Shown piece after piece: positions 50,848 through 59,492 of a stretch of DNA of 64,000 nucleotides. Positions within the stretch are counted from its first letter, which is position 1. The number at the start of each line of letters is the position of its first letter. This DNA is from Dokdonia sinensis (lineage in GTDB: Bacteria; Bacteroidota; Bacteroidia; Flavobacteriales; Flavobacteriaceae), in contig NZ_REFV01000003.1 of NCBI RefSeq assembly GCF_003688895.1, positions 124,001 through 188,000 of the forward strand, given 5' to 3'. The notes beneath the pieces were generated by a model. The model saw only the letters and a list, made by a program, of their open reading frames with translations. It was not told where the DNA came from and made no database searches. A program made the translations under genes and the position numbers.

Positions 50848-52662
50848 ATGAATGGTATGATTGAAACGAACCCACTTATAGATCGCTTGCCACCGCATTT
50901 AAAGCAGTTTATAAAACCACAGAATTACGATGAATACACGGCTATAAATCAAGCTGTGTGGCGCTATGTAATGCGCAAAAATGTAGATTATCTGGCAAAG
51001 GTAGCTCACGAGAGTTATCTGGACGGTTTACGCCAGACGGGCATTTCTATAGATAAAATCCCATCTATGTATGGGATGAACCGCATCCTTAAAGAAATAG
51101 GCTGGGCAGCCGTCGCTGTAGATGGTTTTATACCTCCTAATGCATTTATGGAATTTCAAGCCTATAAGGTGCTCGTCATAGCAAGCGACATCCGAACGCT
51201 GGAACATATTTCCTATACTCCTGCCCCAGATATCATACACGAAGGAGCAGGTCACGCCCCCATTATTGCGAGTCCTGATTATGCGGAGTATTTACGACGT
51301 TTTGGCGAGGTGGGCGCCAAAGCTATCTCCAGCGCCCACGATATGGAAATGTATGAAGCTGTGCGAGCGCTCTCCATCCTAGAAGAAAGCCCTCCCCCTA
51401 GCCCCCTCCCAGAGGGAGAGGGAAAACTAAGTGATGCTCAAAAATCATATTTGCAAAGTATCACTGATGCAAGAAACCGTGTCGAAACGTTGCAAAACAG
51501 GGAAGTTACCTCCTCAGAGATCGCTCTAATACGAAACTTACACTGGTGGACGGTGGAATATGGAATGATAGGTACACTAGAGAATCCTAAGATTTATGGT
51601 GCAGGATTGCTTTCATCCATAGGTGAGAGTGTATGGTGTATGAAAGACGAGGTCGAGAAGCTACCATATTCTATTGACGCGGCTTATAAAGAATTTGACA
51701 TTACAAAACCACAACCTCAATTGTATGTCACTCCCGATTTTGCTCACCTTATGCAAGTGCTGGAAGAGTTTGCAAACACTATGGCCGTACGTAAAGGAGG
51801 ATGGCGGGGCCTGCAAAAATTAATAGACTCAAGGCAGACGGGGACTATTGAAATAAGCACGGGTCTCCAAGTAAGTGGTACGTTCACAAGAATGATTCAA
51901 AATGAGGACAATGAAGTTGTTTATTTTGAGACCAGTGGTGAAACTGCGCTCGCTTATCGCGAAAAAGAACTCATAGGCCACGGAATATCAAGACATAAAA
52001 ATGGATTTAGATCTCCCTTGGGTAAACTAAAGGGCATCAATCTTGCTATTGAAAATATGGGGCCTCGCGACCTTGAAGCTTATAATTTTTATGATGGAAA
52101 ATCAATTTCCTTCGAGTTTGAAAGTGGCATTACCGTAAGCGGTATGAATGTCACGGGAATGCGCAACCTCAACGGTAAATTAATGCTTATTCAGTTTACA
52201 GACTGTACAGTTCGTTATAAAGATGAAGTTTTATTTACTCCAGAAATGGGCGACTTTGATATGGCGGTAGGAAAAGAAATTATCTCGGCATATGCTGGAG
52301 CCGCAGATTTTATGTCATTTCCTATCACCGTAAAACCATCTAACACGAAAACCATTAAGGTGGAGCGTACAGAAAAAGAAGAGGAGCTTATTGCCTTGTA
52401 CGAAAAAGTAAGAGAGCAAAGAGCAGATGATTTTCTAGAAGAAAATCCTGATGCTTGTGTTGAGACTCTTGATATTTCTATGCTACAAGATGTATTTGAA
52501 AAACTTAAAAGTGATTTTCCAAATGACTGGTTACTCACCTTAGAAATATACGAATTAGTAAGATGGGAAAATTTAAGCAATCACCTGAAAGACATAAAAC
52601 AAAGACGTCCCGAAGTGGCCCATCTTATCCAGGACGGACTTGACTTAATACATAACGAATAG
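50848..52662 (+). CDS. Aromatic amino acid hydroxylase (phenylalanine 4-monooxygenase-like) with a long C-terminal extension
   Basis: 604 residues; typical bacterial enzymes have about 270-300. The catalytic part is at about 1-300, with iron-binding His131 and His136 in DIIHEGAGHAP and Glu in the later FGEVGAKA/HDMEMYEAVR region. A stretch at about residues 181-192 (ESPPPSPLPEGEG) is encoded by a REP-like DNA insertion at 51389-51425. The rest (about 330-604) contains FLEENPDACVETL and a helical tail. It probably hydroxylates phenylalanine to tyrosine. A DUF1569-type extension is not seen; the family of the C-terminal half I cannot name. Confidence 0.85.
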   Translation: MNGMIETNPLIDRLPPHLKQFIKPQNYDEYTAINQAVWRYVMRKNVDYLAKVAHESYLDGLRQTGISIDKIPSMYGMNRILKEIGWAAVAVDGFIPPNAFMEFQAYKVLVIASDIRTLEHISYTPAPDIIHEGAGHAPIIASPDYAEYLRRFGEVGAKAISSAHDMEMYEAVRALSILEESPPPSPLPEGEGKLSDAQKSYLQSITDARNRVETLQNREVTSSEIALIRNLHWWTVEYGMIGTLENPKIYGAGLLSSIGESVWCMKDEVEKLPYSIDAAYKEFDITKPQPQLYVTPDFAHLMQVLEEFANTMAVRKGGWRGLQKLIDSRQTGTIEISTGLQVSGTFTRMIQNEDNEVVYFETSGETALAYREKELIGHGISRHKNGFRSPLGKLKGINLAIENMGPRDLEAYNFYDGKSISFEFESGITVSGMNVTGMRNLNGKLMLIQFTDCTVRYKDEVLFTPEMGDFDMAVGKEIISAYAGAADFMSFPITVKPSNTKTIKVERTEKEEELIALYEKVREQRADDFLEENPDACVETLDISMLQDVFEKLKSDFPNDWLLTLEIYELVRWENLSNHLKDIKQRRPEVAHLIQDGLDLIHNE

Positions 52663-52665
52663 ACT

Positions 52666-52974
52666 ATGGGATTTTTATCATCACTCTTTGGCAATAAAAC
52701 AGATGCAGTTCAAGAATTTAAATCACGAGGAGCGGTCATTCTAGATGTACGCTCAAAAGCGGAATATGACAGTGGCGCAATCCCTGGTTCAAAACATATC
52801 CCATTACCCCACTTAAATGGAAAAGTTGAGGAAATTAAAAAGTGGAATAAACCGGTAATCACTTGTTGCGCCTCTGGAATGCGCAGTGCAAGCGCTGCTG
52901 CAGTCCTACGAAAAAATGGAGTAGAGACAATGAACGGCGGTGGCTGGTTTAAGCTGAGCCAGCGTCTTGACTAG
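52666..52974 (+). CDS. Rhodanese-like protein, cytosolic
   Basis: 102 residues. AVILDVRSKAEYDSGAIPGS and VITCCASGMRSASAAAVLRK with the catalytic Cys in the CASGMRS loop. No signal peptide, unlike the rhodanese at 6580. It starts 3 bp after the stop of the aromatic amino acid hydroxylase, so the two are co-transcribed. Confidence 0.9.
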   Translation: MGFLSSLFGNKTDAVQEFKSRGAVILDVRSKAEYDSGAIPGSKHIPLPHLNGKVEEIKKWNKPVITCCASGMRSASAAAVLRKNGVETMNGGGWFKLSQRLD

Positions 52975-52998
52975 CACGTGCTGTTTAAAAGTCAAAAC

Positions 52999-53613
52999 TT
53001 AGAGTTTCAATGTTTCAAAATCTTCTGGTCTCTCGACAACTGTGTTTTGGTATTCTAAAGTCCATCCTAACGAGTTTGTGAGAATGTAAATTTTACTGAG
53101 CTCGGAAATCAAACGGTTTTCTGCGTTGGTATACAGCTCTGACGCTTCGATTTTCTTTTTGAGGCTCGTCTCAACACGAGATTTGATCTTGTTATAATCT
53201 TGTGCCTCAAACTGATTGAGGTAATCCTGCTGAACATCATAATACTCGATGTTAGGATTAATTTTGAGTTCTGGAGTTGGGATACTGGTAATGCGTACTG
53301 TTTTTGTGGTCTCGTCTATTTCGGTTATGACCTGGCTTAAGTCGTAGGAGATACTTGCCGTAGCATTAACAACTACTAGTGCTTTTTTCTTTGCCGTAAG
53401 GACATCTACGTAATACTTTTTTGAATCTTCGTAGGTCAAGACTTGCGCATAACTTCCTTCGGTAACTATGAGCTTGCCTACGTTTTTGAGTTGCTTTTGG
53501 ATCAGGGCCGTATTTGCTTCTAACTGTTCGCGCTCGTCCTTGTTATGTTCACAATACCGGAGTCCAAAAACGATTGCCAGTGTCAACACAGCTCCAAAAA
53601 GTATCTTCCTCAT
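52999..53613 (-). CDS. DUF4230 membrane-anchored protein
   Basis: 204 residues from the ATG at 53613 (MRKILFGAVLTLAIVFGL, signal anchor); the open frame reaches 53670. The DUF4230 family pattern is visible in KLIVTEGSYAQVLTY and VNATASISYDLSQV. Function unknown. Convergent with the rhodanese gene. Confidence 0.8.
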   Translation of the reverse strand: MRKILFGAVLTLAIVFGLRYCEHNKDEREQLEANTALIQKQLKNVGKLIVTEGSYAQVLTYEDSKKYYVDVLTAKKKALVVVNATASISYDLSQVITEIDETTKTVRITSIPTPELKINPNIEYYDVQQDYLNQFEAQDYNKIKSRVETSLKKKIEASELYTNAENRLISELSKIYILTNSLGWTLEYQNTVVERPEDFETLKL

Positions 53614-53665
53614 TGCCTCATAAGTTTTAAGGAAAGGTACGGCAATTCTAAAAACTGAGTATGAA

Positions 53666-53699
53666 ACCATCCTACTTTGATATATGAAAGTAGGATGGT
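53666..53699 (-). terminator. Hairpin downstream of the caspase gene
   Basis: A 13-bp stem CCATCCTACTTT / AAAGTAGGATGG with a short loop. In the minus direction a short T run follows. It lies between the caspase gene and DUF4230 gene and could terminate the former. Confidence 0.55.
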
Positions 53700-53708
53700 G
53701 TTTAAGTA

Positions 53709-53724
53709 CGCTTTCGCGAAAGCG
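53709..53724. repeat. Palindrome copy
   Basis: Full 16-base CGCTTTCGCGAAAGCG in the gap after the caspase gene. Confidence 0.95.
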
Positions 53725-53735
53725 GACTACTCATT

Positions 53736-56700
53736 TTATTCCCGAGTAAGGGAAACAGGAAAGTCTTGCCCAAACCCAAAACTAGAGGGATACTGAGGAC
53801 TACCTTTATATTTTTCCGAAATTTCTGGAACACGGGACTCGAGGTATGCCTTAAGTTCATTTACGGTGATTCGTTTATCACCACTATCTGCCTTTCCGCT
53901 CAAGGCTTCTAATAATGCATAGGTGAATACGCCGTGACCCAGCTCTGCAAACTCGGTAGCAAACTGCTCACTTCCCGAGGCCGTAAGCCAGTGCGTACCC
54001 GTACTTCGTGCTAATTGAGCGATTGCCTTTTCTTCGGCAGCGCCTCTGGCAGCAATAGTATTTAAGGCACCTGCACTTTGACAGGCATCAAGGATGTATA
54101 ATTGTTTTTGTGCCAGAATATTTGTGGAAAGCTCTTTTAGGTCACTTGCAGAAATTCCTTTTTGAGCAAGCGATGTATCGTTGCCGTAAAGCTGCGTAAC
54201 GTCTGTAGGGACAATGTAAAACTCTTTCTCGTTATTCATTACTCCGTGACCGGCGTAATAGAATATGAAGATATCTTGCGGTTGTGCTTCTTGAGCAATA
54301 CTTTTGAGTGCCTGCGTGATTTTCTCTTTTGTAGCCTCTGTATCTTTTATGAATGTTGCGTTTTGAGATTTTGTAATCCCCATCATTCCTTGTTTAATTG
54401 ATTCCTCGAAGCTCGTAGCATCTGCCTTTGCATAATTGAGGTTATACTTTCCGTTTTTATAAGTATCTATACCTATCGTGAGACTGTGCAACACAATACC
54501 TCTGGAGAGAGGCAGGTCGCTCTTGCCTTCGTAAACTATCTCAAGAATTGCCGGAGGACTTTCGGTCTTTTGACTATTGACCGCAATTGCCTTAAAAACA
54601 TTTTTACCTGGCAACAGTTTTAGATTATATGTTTTTTGAGTAGTGTCATCTTTTACATCATCTTCGACCGTAAGATTACGAGCATCACCTATCACTCTCT
54701 TGTCATTATGGTAGAGCCGTATCTCTATGATCTTATCTTCTGGAGCCTGAGTGTCCAAAATAAGTGATGCATTTTCGTTTGAGGCAATAATTTGCTCTGC
54801 TTGGGCATCATCCTCAACGGTGAGGTTTCTAGAACCATCTTTATAGGTAAGTGCTACAAATGGCGCTGGCTTAAGATTATTGAGGTCTATGTCATTATCC
54901 TCTGGTCTTTTATGATCGAGCACAATTCCTAATAGATTTGGAATATAATACCCTTCATACAATTGCTCAAGAGGCAAAATGGCGTCGCCATTTACATAAT
55001 ACATTGTTTTAATTGCAGTCTGAGATCCGTCAAAATGACCTTGAGGTGTTACAAATGCCCAATCTTTACTACCTTCAAATAAATAGAAGTTTCCTGCTCG
55101 CTCTCCGGTGTGTATGTCCCAAAGAATAAGCTCGTTCCCTTCGCCAGAGCTTATTAAGAAGTCATTTCCCAAAAATTGAACATTCTCAATCTCAGATTCG
55201 TGCCCTTTCAAAACAAAATGCAAGGTTCCATTTACAAGATCACTTATAAATATGCGATCCCCTTTTGCCTGTACGCTGGCAAGCAAGGTATTTTGTGCAT
55301 TAATGTCATTAATGTCACTGTTAAAAGCCCCTCTTATATCTTTCCTACTCAAAAACTTACCCGAACTTGCGTTAAAGTAATCCACCTTTAGCCCATAATT
55401 AGACACAGTGATATATTCGGTATTAGAGATGGCATAAATACCTGAAATACCATCATATTTTACTCTGTACAATTCCTCCCCTTTATTGAGATCAAACATT
55501 GCAATATAATTGTCAAAGTAAATCGTCTCTCCCCTTTTAACCTTGACCATTACCGCAGCCCAGCTATTATCTGGACTTATAGCAATGGGATGATTTGCAT
55601 TATAGTCTGCAACCTTTGCTTTAGGTGATTGTAGGATTGTTCTATTCCCCTTTATATCGTAAAAACTAATGAATTCATCACCTCTTAATCCAGCAATGCT
55701 TCCATCATCACTTAGCACAACTTTATCATTATATCCCAGCTCTGCAGTGAAGTTTGTATACTCTTCTTTCTCGAGATCATACACACGTAAAGCTCTTTCT
55801 CTTATCATAGATGTGGCGATCAATTTTCCCTTATTGCCAAAAGAAGATTTTGTCACATCTATGGGGAAATTAATTTCTTTTGTTCGCACGCCACCTGGGG
55901 TTACTGTCACCATTTTTGGATCTTTAGATCGGAAATCTCCGGTAAAAAAAGACATAGCATCCCGGCTAGCCGTAAGTGAAGTCGGGGTTATCAAACTTTT
56001 AAATGCAATTGTTGCACGCTCTGACATCTTCTTTGGATTTACTAGCTCAATATCGTGCTCCTTACTATCTCCCACCCAAAGTGCTTTCTTTGTACTTCCT
56101 ATTCCTGAAACCGCTCCTAAATCTTTATAAATAAGCTCTTTACCGTTTATATAATTTATGGCAAGCAAACCTTCTTCGGTAGCAAAATATATCCTTTCTT
56201 CATCAGTAGAAATACTATATAGTCGCTCTAGGTCAGACTTGAACTGTTTTAGAGCAAACTTTTTATTCCATTTGATTTTACCTTTAAGGTCTGTGACATA
56301 GAATTGGAACTCTTGTAACTCCTGTGCCGCCATCGAAAGGACGTTTCCATTAGGTAAAAATTCATAGCCAAAATTCATAGGGTTCGTTATCTCCTTCGAC
56401 GGCAAGTCGTATATAAATGTCTTATGATCCGTATGTGTAAACATCAATTTACTCCCGTCTGGTGAGAGGCTAAGCCAGCGCGCATAACCGGATATCATAC
56501 TTGTTGCTCTATCTACTGGTTCCTCATAAACTACAGTAGGTATGGACTTAGGAGATTTTTGATAATATATACGCCATTCTGTGCTTGCATATTTATTCTC
56601 GACATAATAAAACCCTGACCCTTCGAGCGCTGGGCAGGCTCCCTCTATATCTACAAACTGCGAAACAATTTTGAGCGACGGCACCTCCCTCATTTGCAAC

Positions 56701-57023
56701 ACACCTCCTATACGAACAGCAAGATACTTGCTATCTGCCGTAAAGAATCCATTTGTAGGGGAAATGACTGGGACATCGGCTAGAATGTTCTTGCTTCCAG
56801 TCGCCCATAACTTAATGCGGCCGTCACTTCCTAGAGTTGCGACATATTTCTCATTTGGTGATGTCACGATTTTATTAATATACGCGCTATGATGAGCGGG
56901 CACGGTAGGAAAAACACTTTCTTGAGCTATTAATTTTGTAAAACCAAGGAAGCTCATCACTACTAGGACTATTTTCGTATACGCTTTCGCGAAAGCGTAC
57001 ATATTACCATAATCTCGTCTCAT
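53736..57023 (-). CDS. Secreted caspase-family protein with WD40-like repeats
   Basis: 1095 residues. An export signal lies in residues 8-34; the palindrome at 56982-56997 encodes AFAKAY at 10-15, in the n-region, so the start may be Met8 (57002). About residues 40-690 hold WD40-like beta-propeller repeats (SPNEKYVATLGSDGRIKLW, NDFLISSGEGNELILWDIHTG). Two copies of RNLTVEDD lie at 732-739 and 782-789. A caspase-type domain at about 845-1090 has His926 (FYYAGHG) and Cys981 (ILDACQSAG). The stop of the papain-like gene is 2 bp upstream, so the two are probably coupled. Confidence 0.85.
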   Translation of the reverse strand: MRRDYGNMYAFAKAYTKIVLVVMSFLGFTKLIAQESVFPTVPAHHSAYINKIVTSPNEKYVATLGSDGRIKLWATGSKNILADVPVISPTNGFFTADSKYLAVRIGGVLQMREVPSLKIVSQFVDIEGACPALEGSGFYYVENKYASTEWRIYYQKSPKSIPTVVYEEPVDRATSMISGYARWLSLSPDGSKLMFTHTDHKTFIYDLPSKEITNPMNFGYEFLPNGNVLSMAAQELQEFQFYVTDLKGKIKWNKKFALKQFKSDLERLYSISTDEERIYFATEEGLLAINYINGKELIYKDLGAVSGIGSTKKALWVGDSKEHDIELVNPKKMSERATIAFKSLITPTSLTASRDAMSFFTGDFRSKDPKMVTVTPGGVRTKEINFPIDVTKSSFGNKGKLIATSMIRERALRVYDLEKEEYTNFTAELGYNDKVVLSDDGSIAGLRGDEFISFYDIKGNRTILQSPKAKVADYNANHPIAISPDNSWAAVMVKVKRGETIYFDNYIAMFDLNKGEELYRVKYDGISGIYAISNTEYITVSNYGLKVDYFNASSGKFLSRKDIRGAFNSDINDINAQNTLLASVQAKGDRIFISDLVNGTLHFVLKGHESEIENVQFLGNDFLISSGEGNELILWDIHTGERAGNFYLFEGSKDWAFVTPQGHFDGSQTAIKTMYYVNGDAILPLEQLYEGYYIPNLLGIVLDHKRPEDNDIDLNNLKPAPFVALTYKDGSRNLTVEDDAQAEQIIASNENASLILDTQAPEDKIIEIRLYHNDKRVIGDARNLTVEDDVKDDTTQKTYNLKLLPGKNVFKAIAVNSQKTESPPAILEIVYEGKSDLPLSRGIVLHSLTIGIDTYKNGKYNLNYAKADATSFEESIKQGMMGITKSQNATFIKDTEATKEKITQALKSIAQEAQPQDIFIFYYAGHGVMNNEKEFYIVPTDVTQLYGNDTSLAQKGISASDLKELSTNILAQKQLYILDACQSAGALNTIAARGAAEEKAIAQLARSTGTHWLTASGSEQFATEFAELGHGVFTYALLEALSGKADSGDKRITVNELKAYLESRVPEISEKYKGSPQYPSSFGFGQDFPVSLTRE

Positions 57024-57025
57024 AA

Positions 57026-58522
57026 TTATAGGTGTGTTAGTTCAACCATTAGAGGTACTACATAGCCAGAAGCTCCCTCTTTTACCTTAAACCCAGGTGT
57101 CGCCGAAGCATACTCAATATCCTTTTTGTCAATGAGCTTATTACCCAATGCCCTCTTAATCTTAGTAGTGAGGCCACCTTCTGTATTTTGCATAGCTGAG
57201 AGTAATTGCGTCTCGTCTAACTTTTGCTGACTAAAAAGAATAAGCAAATAATCTGTCCCTGGGTTGTTATCCATACGGATGACCTTTTTTTCGCTAGGAA
57301 AAGCGATGGCCGAGTTTGCCCCTATGAGCGGTGACATACCATCTGCATATGGTAAAATCTTATTTATTTTCTGACTTAAATCTGTTGCAAAAGCATAAAT
57401 ATATCCTTCATTAACATTATTGAGATAAAATCTAAAACGGGTTCCTGAAGCATATCCCTTTGCTCCTTTGTAAGCTACGAGATCCTCGCCCTCGACATCA
57501 TCCTCTACCACAAGATTACGTGTAGAAGTTCTTCTCACATCTATTTCTTCACCTGTATTGAGTTCAAAACGCAGACTACCTTCTGGCAACTTTTGAGCAA
57601 TAGGCTCTACGTCTGGCTCGTTATCTGGCTTATCATCGGGAATGTTATCTGGATCAGGTTTAGGCTCTTCTTTTTTCTTATGATAGCTGTAGGGTTGTAG
57701 TGCTCCCAGACACCATTCATCAAATTCTTTATAGGGCACCCAAATATATCCTCCATCTCCCCATTGTGTACTCCAGCTGTTTAAAACTCTTATTGCACCA
57801 CCCTCGTAATTATCATCATAGCCTACAGCCACCATTGCGTGGTATCCGTGTTTTTTGGCTAGGGTACCTTTATCAGAAGGAAGGGAACGCCATACTTTTT
57901 TTGCCTTAAAAAAGCTTTCTGGCAATTTCATTCCTATTAAAACGGGATAACCCTCGCTCAAGGCCTTCTTCGTGGCGTTTACCCTAAAGCCCGGCTCTTG
58001 CTCGTCGTAAAAGAAAAGTGCTTGATAATCCCTGATTCTATAATCTATTGCCTCAAGTTGCGAAGCCTGTGTGATTTGTGCTCCGCATTGATAGGGGAAA
58101 TTTTGGAGAAAAGGAGCTCCTACGATTTTCAAAGCTTCCATTCCTAGTCTCGGGTCTGCTCCTCCCTGGCAATTAGCATCCCCTTCTTTTTTAATCTGTT
58201 CATAGATAAAGGATGGCGACAGGGCATATCCTGTGATTTTTTGCTTGTCCTTAATATTAAAGTCCTTTGCAAGCATCGTGGTACGCAAACCATAGGCTGC
58301 CGCATAAGCAACACAGGTGCCAAACCTGCCTTGGTCGCCGGGAATAGGTGCAAATTCCTCAAGAGAGTAAGCGGCCGGAAGATTATCATAAGTTCCCGCT
58401 GTAAACTGTACTTTGTAGGGAATGCTCCTGTAGCTTCCAGGATCCCAATTCATTCCCATAGGATAATCTTGGGCAAGGAGTGTTGCTCCGATCAACAAAA
58501 ATAGATAGGTAATTGATTTCAT
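57026..58522 (-). CDS. Secreted papain-like (C1A) peptidase with a DUF4384-type C-terminus
   Basis: 498 residues. Signal peptide ending LLAQ. The C1 family catalytic pattern is complete: Gln64 (GDQG), Cys70 (RFGTC), His228 (GYHAMVAVGYDD) and Asn248 (LNSWSTQWGDGGY). An acidic Pro/Asp/Glu-rich linker (about 285-308) leads to a domain of about 190 residues resembling DUF4384 (GYIYAFATDLSQKINKILPY). It carries RNLVVEDD at 335-342, shared with the caspase protein. Upstream in the same transcript. Confidence 0.85.
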   Translation of the reverse strand: MKSITYLFLLIGATLLAQDYPMGMNWDPGSYRSIPYKVQFTAGTYDNLPAAYSLEEFAPIPGDQGRFGTCVAYAAAYGLRTTMLAKDFNIKDKQKITGYALSPSFIYEQIKKEGDANCQGGADPRLGMEALKIVGAPFLQNFPYQCGAQITQASQLEAIDYRIRDYQALFFYDEQEPGFRVNATKKALSEGYPVLIGMKLPESFFKAKKVWRSLPSDKGTLAKKHGYHAMVAVGYDDNYEGGAIRVLNSWSTQWGDGGYIWVPYKEFDEWCLGALQPYSYHKKKEEPKPDPDNIPDDKPDNEPDVEPIAQKLPEGSLRFELNTGEEIDVRRTSTRNLVVEDDVEGEDLVAYKGAKGYASGTRFRFYLNNVNEGYIYAFATDLSQKINKILPYADGMSPLIGANSAIAFPSEKKVIRMDNNPGTDYLLILFSQQKLDETQLLSAMQNTEGGLTTKIKRALGNKLIDKKDIEYASATPGFKVKEGASGYVVPLMVELTHL

Positions 58523-58772
58523 AATGTCTTGATTTTTACACTATAAAATTCCTACAAATTACCTGATATTGAAATAGGGCATTTGTCGTATTCTCATCTC
58601 TTTCAAGGTAAAACTTACGATGTTTTCCCCGAAAAAGGCAAAAAAATAGATTAAAAAAATGACTGGCAGATTGTAAAAGGATGTTGATTTTTACGCTATT
58701 GCGAACCTGCCTCGCGTCAGGCCGGAGCGTCACCTTATAAAGGCTACCATCACTTCTAACTTTAGGTTCTTG

Positions 58773-59423
58773 TTAGATAAGGTTATGCTTCTTAGCCTTC
58801 TGTACCGCCTCAATTTTAGAATGTACCTGAAGTTTTTTGTAGATGTTCTCAATATGTTTACGAACGGTACTCGGAGACAGGAACAAGTGGTCTGCAATTA
58901 TGGTGTAGCTCAACCCCTTAGACAATTGTTCCAAGACCTCGATCTCTCGCTTAGAAAGACTTATTTGTTCCTTGTCGTTTAGATTTTCAATACTTGTGGG
59001 ATTGCGCAGAAGCTTTAATGTCTTCATCGCGATAGAAGGATTCATCGCTGCTCCCCCCTTTAGCGTTTCGATGATACCGCTGTGTAGATCTTCTGGATTT
59101 ACTTCTTTGAGCAAGTATCCATCTGCGCCTGCTTGGATAGCCTGAAAAATATTCTCGTCATTATCAAAAACGGTAAGCATCACAATTTTTATATGAGGAT
59201 ACTTTTGTTTTACGATTTGCGTAGTTTCAATACCATTGAGAACAGGCATCTCAATGTCCATTAAGATAATATCAAGATTATGATTTTCTTCTAAATGCGT
59301 GAGTGCTTTACTTCCATCCATAGCGGTCCACTTAATTGAAATATCATCAAAAAAGCTAAGCTTATCCTTAATGGCTTTAGTCAGAAAAGAATTATCGTCT
59401 ACAATAGAGAGTTTGATTTTCAT
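58773..59423 (-). CDS. LuxR-type response regulator, orphan
   Basis: 216 residues from the ATG at 59423 (MKIKLSIVDD). Receiver domain with Asp9, Asp10 and phosphate acceptor Asp56 (DIILMD), and a C-terminal GerE/LuxR HTH (LSKREIEVLEQLSKGLSYTIIADHLFLSPSTVRKHI). No histidine kinase gene is adjacent in this window. Confidence 0.92.
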   Translation of the reverse strand: MKIKLSIVDDNSFLTKAIKDKLSFFDDISIKWTAMDGSKALTHLEENHNLDIILMDIEMPVLNGIETTQIVKQKYPHIKIVMLTVFDNDENIFQAIQAGADGYLLKEVNPEDLHSGIIETLKGGAAMNPSIAMKTLKLLRNPTSIENLNDKEQISLSKREIEVLEQLSKGLSYTIIADHLFLSPSTVRKHIENIYKKLQVHSKIEAVQKAKKHNLI

Positions 59424-59492
59424 AGGATTAAAAATAATCGAAAAAATCAAACCCTCCAGTAGGGCAATTGCCCTAGTTTATAACATCAGCTG

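Noticed and set aside
53709-53724. Palindrome as a parS centromere site
   Set aside because: The sequence differs from the parS consensus and copies are far too many and dispersed.
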